NCBI GenBank assembly: GCA_023251805.1
Contig: JAHEYB010000014.1
Coordinates: forward strand, 1 to 62,554
Source: Bacteroidota bacterium
GTDB lineage: Bacteria > Bacteroidota > Bacteroidia > 2-12-FULL-35-15
Length of the DNA stretch: 62,554 bases
Reading direction: 5' to 3'
In this document: piece by piece, positions 8,497 through 17,738 of the stretch
Numbering within the stretch: the first letter of the stretch is position 1
Layout: each line of letters begins with the position of its first letter
Made by a program: the position numbers and the translations under genes
Notes under the pieces: generated by a model
The model's input: only the letters and a program-made list of their open reading frames with translations
Told to the model about the DNA's origin: nothing
Databases searched by the model: none

Positions 8497-9138
8497 TTAT
8501 TTAATAATCCATCTAACTATTTCGAACGTTTCAGCGTATTGAGCGTTGATTTGAACACCTCTGGTTCTTGCTAATGAACGAATAAATTCTTCGTTGCAAT
8601 AGGGACGATGAGCTTGTGATTTATACTCCTTTAATGCATCAATTTTTTTTGTAATGTGTTCATTCTCCAAGATTACGAACGAACTGGTATTAAAAGTAAT
8701 ATTGTTCCAAGGCATCTCATATGCTAAAATACTGGAAAATTTAAAGGCTCGTAAGCCTTCATTTGCAATTACGTAATGGTCTTGATGAATGTCATTTAAA
8801 GAAGGCATAAAAATAAGATCGGGTTTAATGCTTTCTCTAAGGTCAATCATTGTTTGCAAAATATCTTGTCTTCTATCCGTAAAAATTCTAACCTGAAAAT
8901 CATATAAAAAAAGGTCATCAGGCGCAATTCCTAAAACGGATGTCGCATGCTTTAGTTCTGAAACAAGAACATCAGAAGGAAATTTTTTAAGAACTGACTG
9001 TTCACAGGCAGAAAACGCTGCCATATAAACTCTGCAACCTTCTTGTACCAGTTTTGCTATTGTTCCACCGCAACCAAATTCGCCATCGTCAGTATGAGGA
9101 GCAAGCACAAGAACCTTCGTATTTTTGGGAATATTCAT
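8497..9138 (-). CDS. PIG-L/LmbE-family N-deacetylase
   Basis: 213 aa. Zn-dependent deacetylases of this family remove N-acetyl from GlcNAc-containing compounds (PIG-L, MshB, BshB). The defining AHPDDE-type motif is present as APHTDDGEFGCGGT (residues 13-26), with Thr in the usual Pro position and Asp-Asp-x-Glu retained. The second motif is IHQDH with the distal histidine, and a C-terminal SQAHRPYCNEEF segment fits the BshB-like branch. It leads a group of five closely spaced leftward genes that includes two acyltransferases. The combination suggests removal of acetyl from an amino sugar followed by re-acylation, which is inference. A candidate promoter lies just upstream at 9172-9204. Confidence 0.88.
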   Translation of the reverse strand: MNIPKNTKVLVLAPHTDDGEFGCGGTIAKLVQEGCRVYMAAFSACEQSVLKKFPSDVLVSELKHATSVLGIAPDDLFLYDFQVRIFTDRRQDILQTMIDLRESIKPDLIFMPSLNDIHQDHYVIANEGLRAFKFSSILAYEMPWNNITFNTSSFVILENEHITKKIDALKEYKSQAHRPYCNEEFIRSLARTRGVQINAQYAETFEIVRWIIK

Positions 9139-9171
9139 TGTATTATTTCTTTAACAGATTAAAATTTCAAT

Positions 9172-9204
9172 CAAAATTAAGATTATACTTAAATATAGCT
9201 TCAA
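9172..9204 (-). promoter_or_regulatory. Candidate Bacteroidota promoter before the PIG-L gene
   Basis: On the minus strand the -7 box TAATTTTG (9172-9179) matches TANNTTTG, and a TTG lies 22 bases upstream (9202-9204), slightly more than the usual 19-21. The leader to the ATG at 9138 would be about 27 bases. It overlaps a perfect inverted repeat (9188-9212). Confidence 0.42.
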
Positions 9205-9212
9205 TATTTAAG
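9188..9212. repeat. Perfect 9-bp inverted repeat in intergenic gap
   Basis: CTTAAATAT at 9188-9196 and ATATTTAAG at 9204-9212 with a 7-base spacer. It covers the spacer and -33 region of the candidate PIG-L promoter and has no T-tract, so an operator is more likely than a terminator. Its AT richness makes a chance match possible. Confidence 0.4.
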
Positions 9213-9251
9213 CTTTATTTTGCTTAAAGCCAAAAAAAGTGGTAAATCCCT

Positions 9252-10193
9252 TTATTTCAATGGTAAATAGCCTCTTTCTTTCAAAGAATCTATAAGCATT
9301 TTGTTGTATTTTTCAACTCCCGATTGGTTCAAATGGTGACCATCAAAAAAATCATTCTTTGAATCCAAGTTATGTTTAAATTCATAATCCCAATATTCAA
9401 CTGCATACTCCGTTGCAATAAAATTAACCACTTCGGCAAATTTTTTATGATTTTCTCTGTTCATCTCTTTCGGAGCTGGATGAGTAAGCATAATGACCTG
9501 AATATTGTTTTCTTTGAAATAGGAAATCAATTTTATTAAATAACGAACTTGCTTCGTGTTAATTTTAGCAGTAAAATCATACCATTTTTTATCCACGATT
9601 TTTACGCTGTCTCTTTTTTCGCTGTAACCATTATAAACATATGCACTGTCGACATACATTGGCGAAGCATTTTTTATTAGCATTCGAACCGTCAACATAT
9701 TAATTGCTCTTGGGTCTTCCAAAGCTAAGCCCATTTCTACAGCCGCTTTTGTAGAACCAATATTTTGAATTAAATCCGATGTTGACTCCACTCCATCGCC
9801 CGACAAAGCACCATCATAAATATCAAGTAATACTAATTTACAACTATTAGCATTGATATAATTTTTCGAAATAAAATAAGAACTCAAAGGTGTTTGTCCG
9901 CTTGTTCCTAAATTAAATAAGTCGATATTATTATTTTTAAATGCTCTTGGATCGTATCCTCTATATGCATGTGATGAACCTAAAACTAGTATATCGTATT
10001 TCTTTTTTGTATCAAAATCTATAAATTTTTGATAGCTATTTCCACCTTTCCAACTCACAGCATCACAAGCACGAAAAACCACCGGTTTTCCACCAATAGT
10101 TACTTTTACCAGTAAGAACATAATGGCAATGTACACAGCAGCTACAACTACCATAAACAGTAAACCTTTTATTATTATTTTTTTTATCTGCAT
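9252..10193 (-). CDS. SGNH-hydrolase-like partner of the MBOAT acyltransferase (DltD/AlgJ-like role)
   Basis: 313 aa with one N-terminal membrane segment (about residues 9-31), so the rest should lie on the periplasmic side. LVLGSSHAYRGYDP (69-82) supplies the GxS nucleophile block of SGNH esterases, and FFDGHHLNQSG near 282-292 gives the D-x-x-H pair. Proteins of this kind receive acyl groups from a membrane O-acyltransferase and place them on polysaccharide, as AlgJ/AlgX and DltD do. The start ATG overlaps the stop of the MBOAT gene by one base, which supports a joint function. Together they probably O-acetylate the exported glycan. This is firm for fold and pairing, inferred for substrate. 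Confidence 0.82.
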   Translation of the reverse strand: MQIKKIIIKGLLFMVVVAAVYIAIMFLLVKVTIGGKPVVFRACDAVSWKGGNSYQKFIDFDTKKKYDILVLGSSHAYRGYDPRAFKNNNIDLFNLGTSGQTPLSSYFISKNYINANSCKLVLLDIYDGALSGDGVESTSDLIQNIGSTKAAVEMGLALEDPRAINMLTVRMLIKNASPMYVDSAYVYNGYSEKRDSVKIVDKKWYDFTAKINTKQVRYLIKLISYFKENNIQVIMLTHPAPKEMNRENHKKFAEVVNFIATEYAVEYWDYEFKHNLDSKNDFFDGHHLNQSGVEKYNKMLIDSLKERGYLPLK

Positions 10194-11626
10194 TAAAATT
10201 GAAAATAAATAAAATCTGTTCTTCCGAAATAACCAAATATGATCATTACTGCTAAAATTGTTGCAAAAATAACAAGTCTGAAAAATTTGTTACTGATATA
10301 CGTCCTGTTTTTAATGAATGAATCCATGGAAGAATCCAATAATACAAATACAAACAATAAACCGGTAGTTATAAGCAATGTATATATTTTTACATTGTCT
10401 AACAAGTGAATATTTTTAAATGCATACGTATTTATATGAGTGATTTTATAAATAATAATTTTTGCTTCATGCATATTTTTTGCTCTAAAAAATATCCAAG
10501 CAAATGCAGCAAGGTGAAAAGTAAGAATAACTTGAAAACTATTTTTAACCATACTTTTCATCTGAAAGTATTTTTTTAAAATTGTAGATAGAAACATCGA
10601 TATTATCAAATAGCTACCATGCAAAGCGCCCCAAACTATAAATGTCCAATTAGCGCCATGCCAAAAACCACTTATTATAAATACAATAAAAAGATTGTAA
10701 TACCATTTCCATTTTTTAACTCGGTTTCCACCCAAAGGAATATAGAGATAATCCCTGAACCAACTGGACAATGAAATGTGCCATCTCTCCCAAAATTCTT
10801 TTATTGATTTTGAAATGTAGGGGATTCTGAAATTTTCCATCAAATCGTAACCCATTACTTTAGCGGCTCCAACTGCTATGTCGGAATACCCTGAAAAATC
10901 ACAATAAATCTGGAAAGAAAAAAAGTAGGTGGCAATTAATAATGAAAATCCATCATAAGTACCAGGACTATTATAAGCATAATTTACTATGACTGCTAAC
11001 CTATCAGCAATAACAATTTTTTTGAAAAATCCCCAAAGCATCATTTTTAATCCGCTTACAATTCTTTGATAGTCAACATCATTTTTTTTACGCAACTGCG
11101 GCAAAATGTTTTGAGGACGTTCAATTGGTCCCGCTACCAACTGGGGGAAAAACATCACATATAAAGCATAAATACCAAAATGTCGTTCGGCTTTAAAATT
11201 TCCTCTGTATACCTCTATTGTATAGCTCATTGCCTGAAAAGTATGAAACGACAATCCAATTGGTAAAATAATTGACAAATAAGGAATATGAGGACTAAAA
11301 CCAAAAAAATGTGTTAAGGCATCTACATTTTGAATGAAGAAATTATAATATTTGAATACTGCAAGTACACCAATATTCGCAACCAGACTAAGAAACAAGA
11401 AGTTTCTTCTTTGCTTGGCATTTTTTGCACCTTCAATTAAAATTCCTGCGAAATAATCAATTACAATTGTACCTCCGAGAATTAAAATATAATAGGGTAT
11501 GAAAGCCATATAAAACAAACAGCTTGCAGAAAGAAGTAATAACCATCTATACTTATATGGTAATATAAAATAGATGATTACAACTATAGGAAAGAAAAGA
11601 AAAAAATCAAATGAATTAAATAACAT
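10193..11626 (-). CDS. MBOAT-family O-acyltransferase (AlgI/DltB-like)
   Basis: 477-aa polytopic membrane protein with about ten hydrophobic segments. It shows the signature order of AlgI-type enzymes: FPQLVAGPIERPQ, a FSGYSDIAVGAAKVMGYDL segment, FWERWHISLSSWFRDYLYIP and GFWHGANWTFIVWGALHG, the last containing the catalytic His. These enzymes move acyl groups from a cytoplasmic donor across the inner membrane for attachment to polysaccharides. The downstream SGNH gene overlaps it by one base. The GT4 gene lies 32 bases upstream, so the three probably form one leftward operon. Length and motifs are normal for the family. Confidence 0.93.
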   Translation of the reverse strand: MLFNSFDFFLFFPIVVIIYFILPYKYRWLLLLSASCLFYMAFIPYYILILGGTIVIDYFAGILIEGAKNAKQRRNFLFLSLVANIGVLAVFKYYNFFIQNVDALTHFFGFSPHIPYLSIILPIGLSFHTFQAMSYTIEVYRGNFKAERHFGIYALYVMFFPQLVAGPIERPQNILPQLRKKNDVDYQRIVSGLKMMLWGFFKKIVIADRLAVIVNYAYNSPGTYDGFSLLIATYFFSFQIYCDFSGYSDIAVGAAKVMGYDLMENFRIPYISKSIKEFWERWHISLSSWFRDYLYIPLGGNRVKKWKWYYNLFIVFIISGFWHGANWTFIVWGALHGSYLIISMFLSTILKKYFQMKSMVKNSFQVILTFHLAAFAWIFFRAKNMHEAKIIIYKITHINTYAFKNIHLLDNVKIYTLLITTGLLFVFVLLDSSMDSFIKNRTYISNKFFRLVIFATILAVMIIFGYFGRTDFIYFQF

Positions 11627-11658
11627 AAACCGCCTTGGTTTTAAAACACATTACAGTA

Positions 11659-12864
11659 TCAATTTTTATACTGGTAAAGTTCTTCAGAAAACTGGTTGTA
11701 CAAAGTTGTTGCTTCAAAGTTTTTGCTCCAGAAATCGCGAACCGTCTTTCTAAAGTCTATTGAATTTTTGTTCCCATTTTTAAAATCAATAATAAGCTTC
11801 GCAACCTCTTCACAATTAAAGTCCCTTGAAATTAAAAAGCCTGTTTTTTCATTCACAACCTCACTTATTCCTCCTACATCTGTCCCAATAACAGGAATAC
11901 CAAAACTAATAGCTTCTTGAATAGAAACCGGCAATCCTTCTGTTTCGCTGGTTGTAATAAACATGGAAATTGAATTATTTTTATAATACGCTATTACCTC
12001 CTGATTTGTAACTTCGCCAATAAATTCTGTTTTTACATTATTTGGAAGCGCCTGAGCCCATTGAATAATATCCTTTAAGCATTCTCCTCCACCCAAGTGC
12101 ACCCACTTCATTTCAAAAGGTATTTTTTTAAGAATTTCAATTATCAGATGAATCCTTTTTAATGGAATAACTCTAGAGCAAGAAACCAAGGTAAACTGAT
12201 TGGGCTCAAACATATTAGCGCCATAATTGTGTGTTGCCCAATAGGATGTTTTAATTTTTTCAGGAAACACATTTAAATTAATCAAATAGGATTTTCCAAA
12301 ATTCGAATTAGGAAAAACTGCTGATGCATTTTTGTAGATGAAATATCTAAATGGTAAATAGTTTCCGGAATGCCTTTCATCGTAAATATCAAAACCTCCA
12401 CACCTGAACACAAACTGATTAATTAGTTTTTTCTCTTTTGCAACTGCAAGTGCCAATGCCCAATCGTTCATCCAAAATGAATAGTGCACTACATCACTTT
12501 TTATTTTAGCATACTCTTCTTTCAATTTTTCAACATCGTAAATTGCTCTCAGTAATTGAGAAATAAATTTTCGAATGTTTGCTAAAAAATAGATTTTATT
12601 TCTACATCCCAAAAATTCAATTGACAAGACCTTCCCAATAAAAAAAAAGTTGGACATAAAAAGCGTCATTGTTTTTATATCCTTCCTTCCATTTAGAGAA
12701 AATAAAACTTTTGAATTTTGAGGCACTTCACGCTTTGAGGAATCATAAAAAATGGTGGAAATATAAATGTTGGAAAATTTCTTTGACAAAATAGGCATTT
12801 CATTTTCTAAAAATGATTCTGCTTTGTAAGGAAAACTTGCTGTGTATAAAAACAGATCTAACAT
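11659..12864 (-). CDS. Glycosyltransferase family 4 protein
   Basis: 401 aa. The C-terminal GT1_Groups-type domain is clear. It has LVSCSRVIPLKRIHLIIE (donor-domain first strand), WVHLGGGE, FIGEVTNQEV, then ITTSETEGLPVSIQEAISFGIPVI containing the E-x7-E donor-binding motif, and TDVGGISEVV. The N-terminal half is divergent, as usual for acceptor recognition. No membrane helix is seen. It is the first gene of the leftward MBOAT/SGNH operon and is divergent from the epimerase at 13060 across a 195-base gap. It probably adds one sugar in assembly of the acylated glycan. Confidence 0.9.
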   Translation of the reverse strand: MLDLFLYTASFPYKAESFLENEMPILSKKFSNIYISTIFYDSSKREVPQNSKVLFSLNGRKDIKTMTLFMSNFFFIGKVLSIEFLGCRNKIYFLANIRKFISQLLRAIYDVEKLKEEYAKIKSDVVHYSFWMNDWALALAVAKEKKLINQFVFRCGGFDIYDERHSGNYLPFRYFIYKNASAVFPNSNFGKSYLINLNVFPEKIKTSYWATHNYGANMFEPNQFTLVSCSRVIPLKRIHLIIEILKKIPFEMKWVHLGGGECLKDIIQWAQALPNNVKTEFIGEVTNQEVIAYYKNNSISMFITTSETEGLPVSIQEAISFGIPVIGTDVGGISEVVNEKTGFLISRDFNCEEVAKLIIDFKNGNKNSIDFRKTVRDFWSKNFEATTLYNQFSEELYQYKN

Positions 12865-13012
12865 AGTGGTTTCAACGCATTAATAAAATTGTCTAAAACA
12901 TTGAATTACCTGCTCAAGAACAGTTTTATATAAACGAAATTACAACCCCTTATCAGCGTAATTCAAACCAAAAAACGGTAGGCTAATTTAGTAAATAATA
13001 TTGCTGATATTA

Positions 13013-13043
13013 TTGAATTAGTAAAATTAATATAATACATTTG
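13013..13043 (+). promoter_or_regulatory. Bacteroidota-type promoter for the epimerase gene
   Basis: TTG at 13013-13015 and TACATTTG at 13036-13043 (a full match to TANNTTTG) are separated by 20 bases. The expected transcript start near 13050 leaves a leader of only about 10 bases before the ATG at 13060. Confidence 0.6.
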
Positions 13044-13059
13044 TTAAAAAATTTAGTCT

Positions 13060-13977
13060 ATGAAAAATATTTTAATTACAGGAGGAGCTGGATTTATAGG
13101 ATCTCACTTAACTTCAAGAATGGTTAAAGAAGGATATAACGTAACCGTGCTTGATAATTTATTAAGAGGAAACAAGCTTGATAAAGAAATAGCATCAAGC
13201 GTTAATCTTGTTGTGGATGATGTTAGAAATGCAGAAACTATGCTAAAACTAAGCAAAGGATGTGCTGAAATTTACCATTTTGCGGCACTTTTGGGTGTTG
13301 ATGTAGTAGCAGACAATCCTGTTGAAACAATGGATACTGAGGTAGTGGGAATGAAAAATGTTACTGATTCTGCACTTAAAAATGGTGTTGAAAAAATTAT
13401 TTATGCTTCTACTTCCGGTGTTTATGGTCATTCAGCAATTGAACAATCAGCAACAGAAACAATACAATTAGATCCTCGCACAAGTTATGCAATCGCTAAA
13501 AGGTATAATGAAATATACTTAAAGGCTCAGTTTGAGGAAAAAGGACTTAATTCAATATCTGTTAGATTTTTTAATATTTATGGTAAAAACCAAGATAATC
13601 GTATGGTTATTCCTCGCTTTTTAGAGCAGGCTGCTGCAAATAGCCCTATAACTGTTTTCGGTAGCGGACATCAAACCAGAGATTTTACTTACATCGATGA
13701 TACGATACAATCTTGCTTTTTATTGGCGCAAAAAATAAAAGGTTGTGAAATATTCAATATTGCAAATGAAAATGAAATGACAATTGAGGCATTAGCAAAA
13801 GCCGTTATTTCTGTAACAAATTCAAAATCAAAAATCGACTATTTGGATGCACCTAAAAAAAGATACGACTTTGAAGTAGAAAGAAGATACGGTAATTCCG
13901 AGAAACTTTTCAATGCAATTGGTTATAAGCCTAATACCACTATTGAAACCGGACTTAAATTAATTTTAGCTGATTAA
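13060..13977 (+). CDS. NAD-dependent epimerase/dehydratase (extended SDR, UDP-glucose 4-epimerase-like)
   Basis: 305 aa. ITGGAGFIGSHL at residues 5-16 is the NAD-binding glycine motif. YHFAALLGV, the serine-containing YASTSGVYG, the YAIAK catalytic pair, RFFNIYG, and RDFTYIDDTI near residue 206 all fit UDP-sugar 4-epimerases and related dehydratases. The protein is somewhat shorter than GalE, in the range of the WbpP/WcaG-like group. It acts on a nucleotide sugar in the cytoplasm. It is the only plus-strand gene between the GT4 and S74 genes and has its own clear promoter, so it is probably controlled separately from the leftward operons. Exact sugar specificity cannot be read. Confidence 0.9.
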   Translation: MKNILITGGAGFIGSHLTSRMVKEGYNVTVLDNLLRGNKLDKEIASSVNLVVDDVRNAETMLKLSKGCAEIYHFAALLGVDVVADNPVETMDTEVVGMKNVTDSALKNGVEKIIYASTSGVYGHSAIEQSATETIQLDPRTSYAIAKRYNEIYLKAQFEEKGLNSISVRFFNIYGKNQDNRMVIPRFLEQAAANSPITVFGSGHQTRDFTYIDDTIQSCFLLAQKIKGCEIFNIANENEMTIEALAKAVISVTNSKSKIDYLDAPKKRYDFEVERRYGNSEKLFNAIGYKPNTTIETGLKLILAD

Positions 13978-14020
13978 AATCGGCTTAAATTAGTTTGTTC
14001 AATCAAGCCAATACAACATT

Positions 14021-15880
14021 TTATTTATCTATTGATGAAGTTAAGGTATTGGAATTACCCAAAATAGTTTTTTCAATTATTGTTAATCTTTTTTCCAAAG
14101 TTGCTTTTTCTGAAAGCAATAAAGTAACTTTTTTGGTTAACAATTCTACTTCATCAGCCTTTTCCTTTAACTCCATCGTTTTCTTTGCTAAAGCTTGAAT
14201 AGCAATCAAACTAACCCCATCAACATCAATCGTTGTTAATGTTGTATCACTCTCTCCAAAATTAAAAGCTGCATAAAAATCTTGCGCCATCGGACCAATG
14301 TGTCGGATTGCAGACGATTGAGTTTTATAATTCCAAGATGTAATATCCATTTGAACTAACTTATCCAGAATGTTATTTGCATCTTCGGTTTTAAAATGTT
14401 CTTTTTTATTTTTGTCTGAAACACTTGCCCAACTTCCACCACCTGCAGGCAAAGTTACTCCTGCAGTTAATGCTGTATTCGAATAAAAAATAACTCCTCC
14501 CGATGCTCTAACCATAAATTGATTATCTGCTGAAGCATTTGTAAGACTTGTTGATGATTCATCAGCGTACACAAAACTTCCTGTTTTTCCATTTGTGCTT
14601 GCGTAATAACCAAATGCAGTAGAATAGTTTCCGCTTGCTCGCGACTGATAACCAAAAGCCAAAGAGTATTTTCCTGAAGCAGTAGTGTGATAACCAATAG
14701 CTACCGCACCTGTATCCGAAGCTGCCGCTCCTCTTGACATGGCTACCGAATATGCACCACTCGCTGTACAAGTGCTACCAAAAGCAATTGAAGTAATTCC
14801 GGATGCTATTGAAGCCTGTCCTGCTACCATTGAATATTGTCCGCTCGCAATGGAATTATAACCAAATGCTGTAGAATATGCTCCGGATGCAGTAGTGTTA
14901 CCATTTGCAGCAAATGAATAGCTACCAATATTAAAATCATCCCATTGATTACTTGTTACATTTCCTACTCTAAAAGCTGCTTTTTGAGGATACCACAACA
15001 TTCTTGTACCTGCTCCACTTGGAGCAACAATTCCTGAACCAAATGTTCCTTCTGCTAAGAAACCATCATTACCTACTATATGAAATGATGCAGTTGGTGC
15101 GGCAATACCTACTCCTATTTTTCCTGCTGCAGTAATGCGCATTCTTTCCAAATTATTTGTTTTGAAAACAACATCTGTATTATCTGTAGTACCAATAAAA
15201 TTAGTTCCTGCAGAAGTCCCAGAATTCCCCACTAAATTCCAATATGTAAAAGAACTTCCTGTATTTAAAGCATACGTTGCCGTGTCTGAAATAGGAGAAT
15301 AACCCGCATTGTAAGAAAATGAAGCTGTATCTGAATCGTTATCAGGTGCTGGTAACCATAAGCTTCCATTCCATTTGAGCACATAACCATTTGCAACACC
15401 AATTGTATCAACATCAGATAATTGATTTAAACTCAAAGGCTGATTTAAACTTCCTGCCGAAGAAGAATACATGGCATAAGGAACCGACCAAAATTGAACG
15501 GTATCAATAATTGCATAAGAACTACCACCGGTTTCATCCATTGCTATCTTAATAAAATGTGATGCTGCTCCCCAATTAATTGAGCTGAAAGGAGAAATTG
15601 TTCCTGCTCCCGTTGTTGTCCCCTGTCCGATTACAAAATAAAATAAGCCCAACGTATTGGTTGTAACAGAATGAATTTCCTCCCACTCCAAAGTTCCTGC
15701 TACAGAAGGCGCATAAATACCCATCTTCACACTTATTGCTTGATTTGTAAGTACCGTTCCACTTGAACTGCGAGCCAATCCTTGATACGTTATTCCTTGC
15801 GGTACAGATTGCGCTATACCGCTATTGCAATACATTATGCTTGCAATAAACAGGAAAATGATTTTGTTTTTTAATTCCAT
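14021..15880 (-). CDS. Tail-fiber-type surface protein with C-terminal S74 chaperone domain
   Basis: 619 aa with a signal peptide (about 1-23, ending GIAQS). Residues ~25-140 are the N-terminal domain frequent in Bacteroidota fiber proteins: PQGITYQG, TNTLGLFYFVIGQG, then FWSVPYAMY. A linker holds LSQLSDVDT-like and YVLKWNG motifs. Residues ~300-450 are YadA-head-like repeats of the SxASGxYSxAFG kind, which form trimeric beta-helices. The C-terminus is an S74 intramolecular chaperone: SDKNKKEH starts the domain and carries the Ser of the self-cleaving pair, followed by WNYK, HIGPMAQDF, DGVSL and a terminal coiled coil. S74 domains trimerise and may then cut themselves off. There is no T9SS sorting tail. 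It is 31 bases downstream of its paralogue. Confidence 0.87.
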   Translation of the reverse strand: MELKNKIIFLFIASIMYCNSGIAQSVPQGITYQGLARSSSGTVLTNQAISVKMGIYAPSVAGTLEWEEIHSVTTNTLGLFYFVIGQGTTTGAGTISPFSSINWGAASHFIKIAMDETGGSSYAIIDTVQFWSVPYAMYSSSAGSLNQPLSLNQLSDVDTIGVANGYVLKWNGSLWLPAPDNDSDTASFSYNAGYSPISDTATYALNTGSSFTYWNLVGNSGTSAGTNFIGTTDNTDVVFKTNNLERMRITAAGKIGVGIAAPTASFHIVGNDGFLAEGTFGSGIVAPSGAGTRMLWYPQKAAFRVGNVTSNQWDDFNIGSYSFAANGNTTASGAYSTAFGYNSIASGQYSMVAGQASIASGITSIAFGSTCTASGAYSVAMSRGAAASDTGAVAIGYHTTASGKYSLAFGYQSRASGNYSTAFGYYASTNGKTGSFVYADESSTSLTNASADNQFMVRASGGVIFYSNTALTAGVTLPAGGGSWASVSDKNKKEHFKTEDANNILDKLVQMDITSWNYKTQSSAIRHIGPMAQDFYAAFNFGESDTTLTTIDVDGVSLIAIQALAKKTMELKEKADEVELLTKKVTLLLSEKATLEKRLTIIEKTILGNSNTLTSSIDK

Positions 15881-15911
15881 TTTTTAGGATGTTTTAATTA
15901 AAAAAGTAAAA

Positions 15912-17738
15912 CTACTTTTTATCTAATTTTGCTTCTATAATATCTAATCTTTTATTCATTTCTGCTGTGTCATCAGCTTCTGTTATCTTTCTTTTTAGTT
16001 CGTCAATTGTGTTTAACGCTGATACATTTTCTATTCTAAAATTTAATGCTTGAATTCCTTTTAGAATAACACCATCCATATCAATTCCTGAGATGGTAAT
16101 ATTATTTTCACCTAAACCAAATGCTTTATAAAAATCTTGTGCCATAGGTCCAATATGACGAATAGCATTTTTTTGCGATTTATAATTCCAGCTTTTTATT
16201 TTTAATGATGCTATTTTTTTTAGCGTTTCATCTGTATCAACATTTTTAAAATTTTCTTTTTTATTTTTATCCGACACACTAGTCCAGCTTCCACTTCCGG
16301 GTGCAACAGAAACACCCATAGTTCTTGCTGAATCGGTATAAAAAATTACACCTCCTGAAGCTCGTGCCATAAATTGATGAGCAATGGTTGCATTTGCAAA
16401 CGAAGAAGAAGAAGCATCGGAATAAACAAAACAACCATTTTTTGCATTGGAAGAACCTGCAAATCCTATTACGGTAGACCAATTTCCTGAAGCGAGACAA
16501 TTTGTGCCCAAAGCCGCTGCTTGTGCCCCTGTGGTTTTATTATTAACACCAATCGCAATGGATGCTGCATTTATATCTACATAATTCCCCTTTCCTATTG
16601 CCACACAGCGTGAAGCAATGCTGGTACAACTATCGCCCAGCGCTATACCATTCCCACCCGGATATGCACCCAAGGCAGTCGCTTTTGATTTTCGTCCCAT
16701 TGCAATTCCATAATCACCGGTAAAACAAGAACTACCTGAAGAAAAAGAACACACTCCTGCCTTTGTATTCATGCCAACAGCACAAGAATAGTATCCAACA
16801 TTTACACTATCCCATTCAGTAGAACCAACATAACCGCTTCTAAAAGAAGCCTTTCCGGGAAACCAAATCATTCTATCTCCTGCTCCCGATTTTGATAGCG
16901 AACCGGAAAACAAAACTCCTGTTGAAAGTATTCCATCTGTCACAGAACTACTCACACTGGCCGAATTTATCGGGTTTCTAAGAAATAAATTGCCATTTGA
17001 TTTTAAACGAACCCGTTCTGTATTATTTGAGCTTACTACAAAATCTTGAGAATCAATCGTACCGATGTAATTTAAACTTGTTCCCAACGCATTTCCAGTT
17101 GTTCGCCATGCAGTAGGCGCACTTGAGAATGCATAAGTTGCAGTATCACTTAAAACTGAATTTAAAGAATTGTAAGCAAAAAGAATAGTATCCGAATCAT
17201 TGTCTATAGCAGGAACCCAAAATGAACCATTGTACTTTAATACTTTATTTATTGAAATACCGGAAAGATTCACATCGTTAAACTCACTTAAACTTACACT
17301 TGACACCGCATTGGATTTTGCCGACTGAAAAGCATAAGGAATAGAAAACAATTGCGTTGCACCCATATCTGTAAAAGCACTTCCACCACTTGCATCTATC
17401 GAAATTTTTAAATAGATATTACTGCCCGACCAATTGATTTGAGAAAACGAACTTACCAATCCTAAACCGGTAGAAGTACCAGTACCCACAACAACATCTG
17501 CTAACCCATAAGAATCAGTAAATAAAACTTTTGTTTCCTGCCATTGCAATGTACCTGTAGCGCTACCTGAATAAAATGAAAAACGCAAATTAACCGATTG
17601 ATTCGGAACTATCAGTCCCAATACATCTCTTATAATTGTTTGGTACTTAAATCCTTGAGGTATTGCCTGAGCATTAACAGACTTATCGAATACAAGTACC
17701 GACAGAAAAACTAAACTATATTTAAAAATAAGTCTCAT
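15912..17738 (-). CDS. Tail-fiber-type surface protein with C-terminal S74 chaperone domain (paralogue)
   Basis: 608 aa from the ATG at 17738; a TTG three bases upstream would add one residue. It shares the whole architecture of the neighbour at 14021: a signal peptide, the PQGFKYQT...YGLADVVVGTG...LFSIPYAF N-terminal domain, a KYNGSFWVPA linker, about 150 residues of head-type repeats (here SSGSSCFTGDYGIAMGRKS and relatives, less regular), then SDKNKKENF, WNYKSQ, HIGPMAQDF and a coiled coil ending in IEAKLDKK. The two differ widely in the repeat part, consistent with duplication and divergence of the exposed shaft. Its ATG overlaps the TGA of the T9SS-sorted protein by one base (TGATG), so the two are translationally coupled. 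Confidence 0.87.
   Translation of the reverse strand: MRLIFKYSLVFLSVLVFDKSVNAQAIPQGFKYQTIIRDVLGLIVPNQSVNLRFSFYSGSATGTLQWQETKVLFTDSYGLADVVVGTGTSTGLGLVSSFSQINWSGSNIYLKISIDASGGSAFTDMGATQLFSIPYAFQSAKSNAVSSVSLSEFNDVNLSGISINKVLKYNGSFWVPAIDNDSDTILFAYNSLNSVLSDTATYAFSSAPTAWRTTGNALGTSLNYIGTIDSQDFVVSSNNTERVRLKSNGNLFLRNPINSASVSSSVTDGILSTGVLFSGSLSKSGAGDRMIWFPGKASFRSGYVGSTEWDSVNVGYYSCAVGMNTKAGVCSFSSGSSCFTGDYGIAMGRKSKATALGAYPGGNGIALGDSCTSIASRCVAIGKGNYVDINAASIAIGVNNKTTGAQAAALGTNCLASGNWSTVIGFAGSSNAKNGCFVYSDASSSSFANATIAHQFMARASGGVIFYTDSARTMGVSVAPGSGSWTSVSDKNKKENFKNVDTDETLKKIASLKIKSWNYKSQKNAIRHIGPMAQDFYKAFGLGENNITISGIDMDGVILKGIQALNFRIENVSALNTIDELKRKITEADDTAEMNKRLDIIEAKLDKK

Noticed and set aside
14021-17738. 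Prophage suggested by two tail-fiber-like proteins
   Set aside because: No capsid, terminase, tail, integrase or lysis gene nearby. The N-terminal domain and signal peptides are those of Bacteroidota surface proteins.
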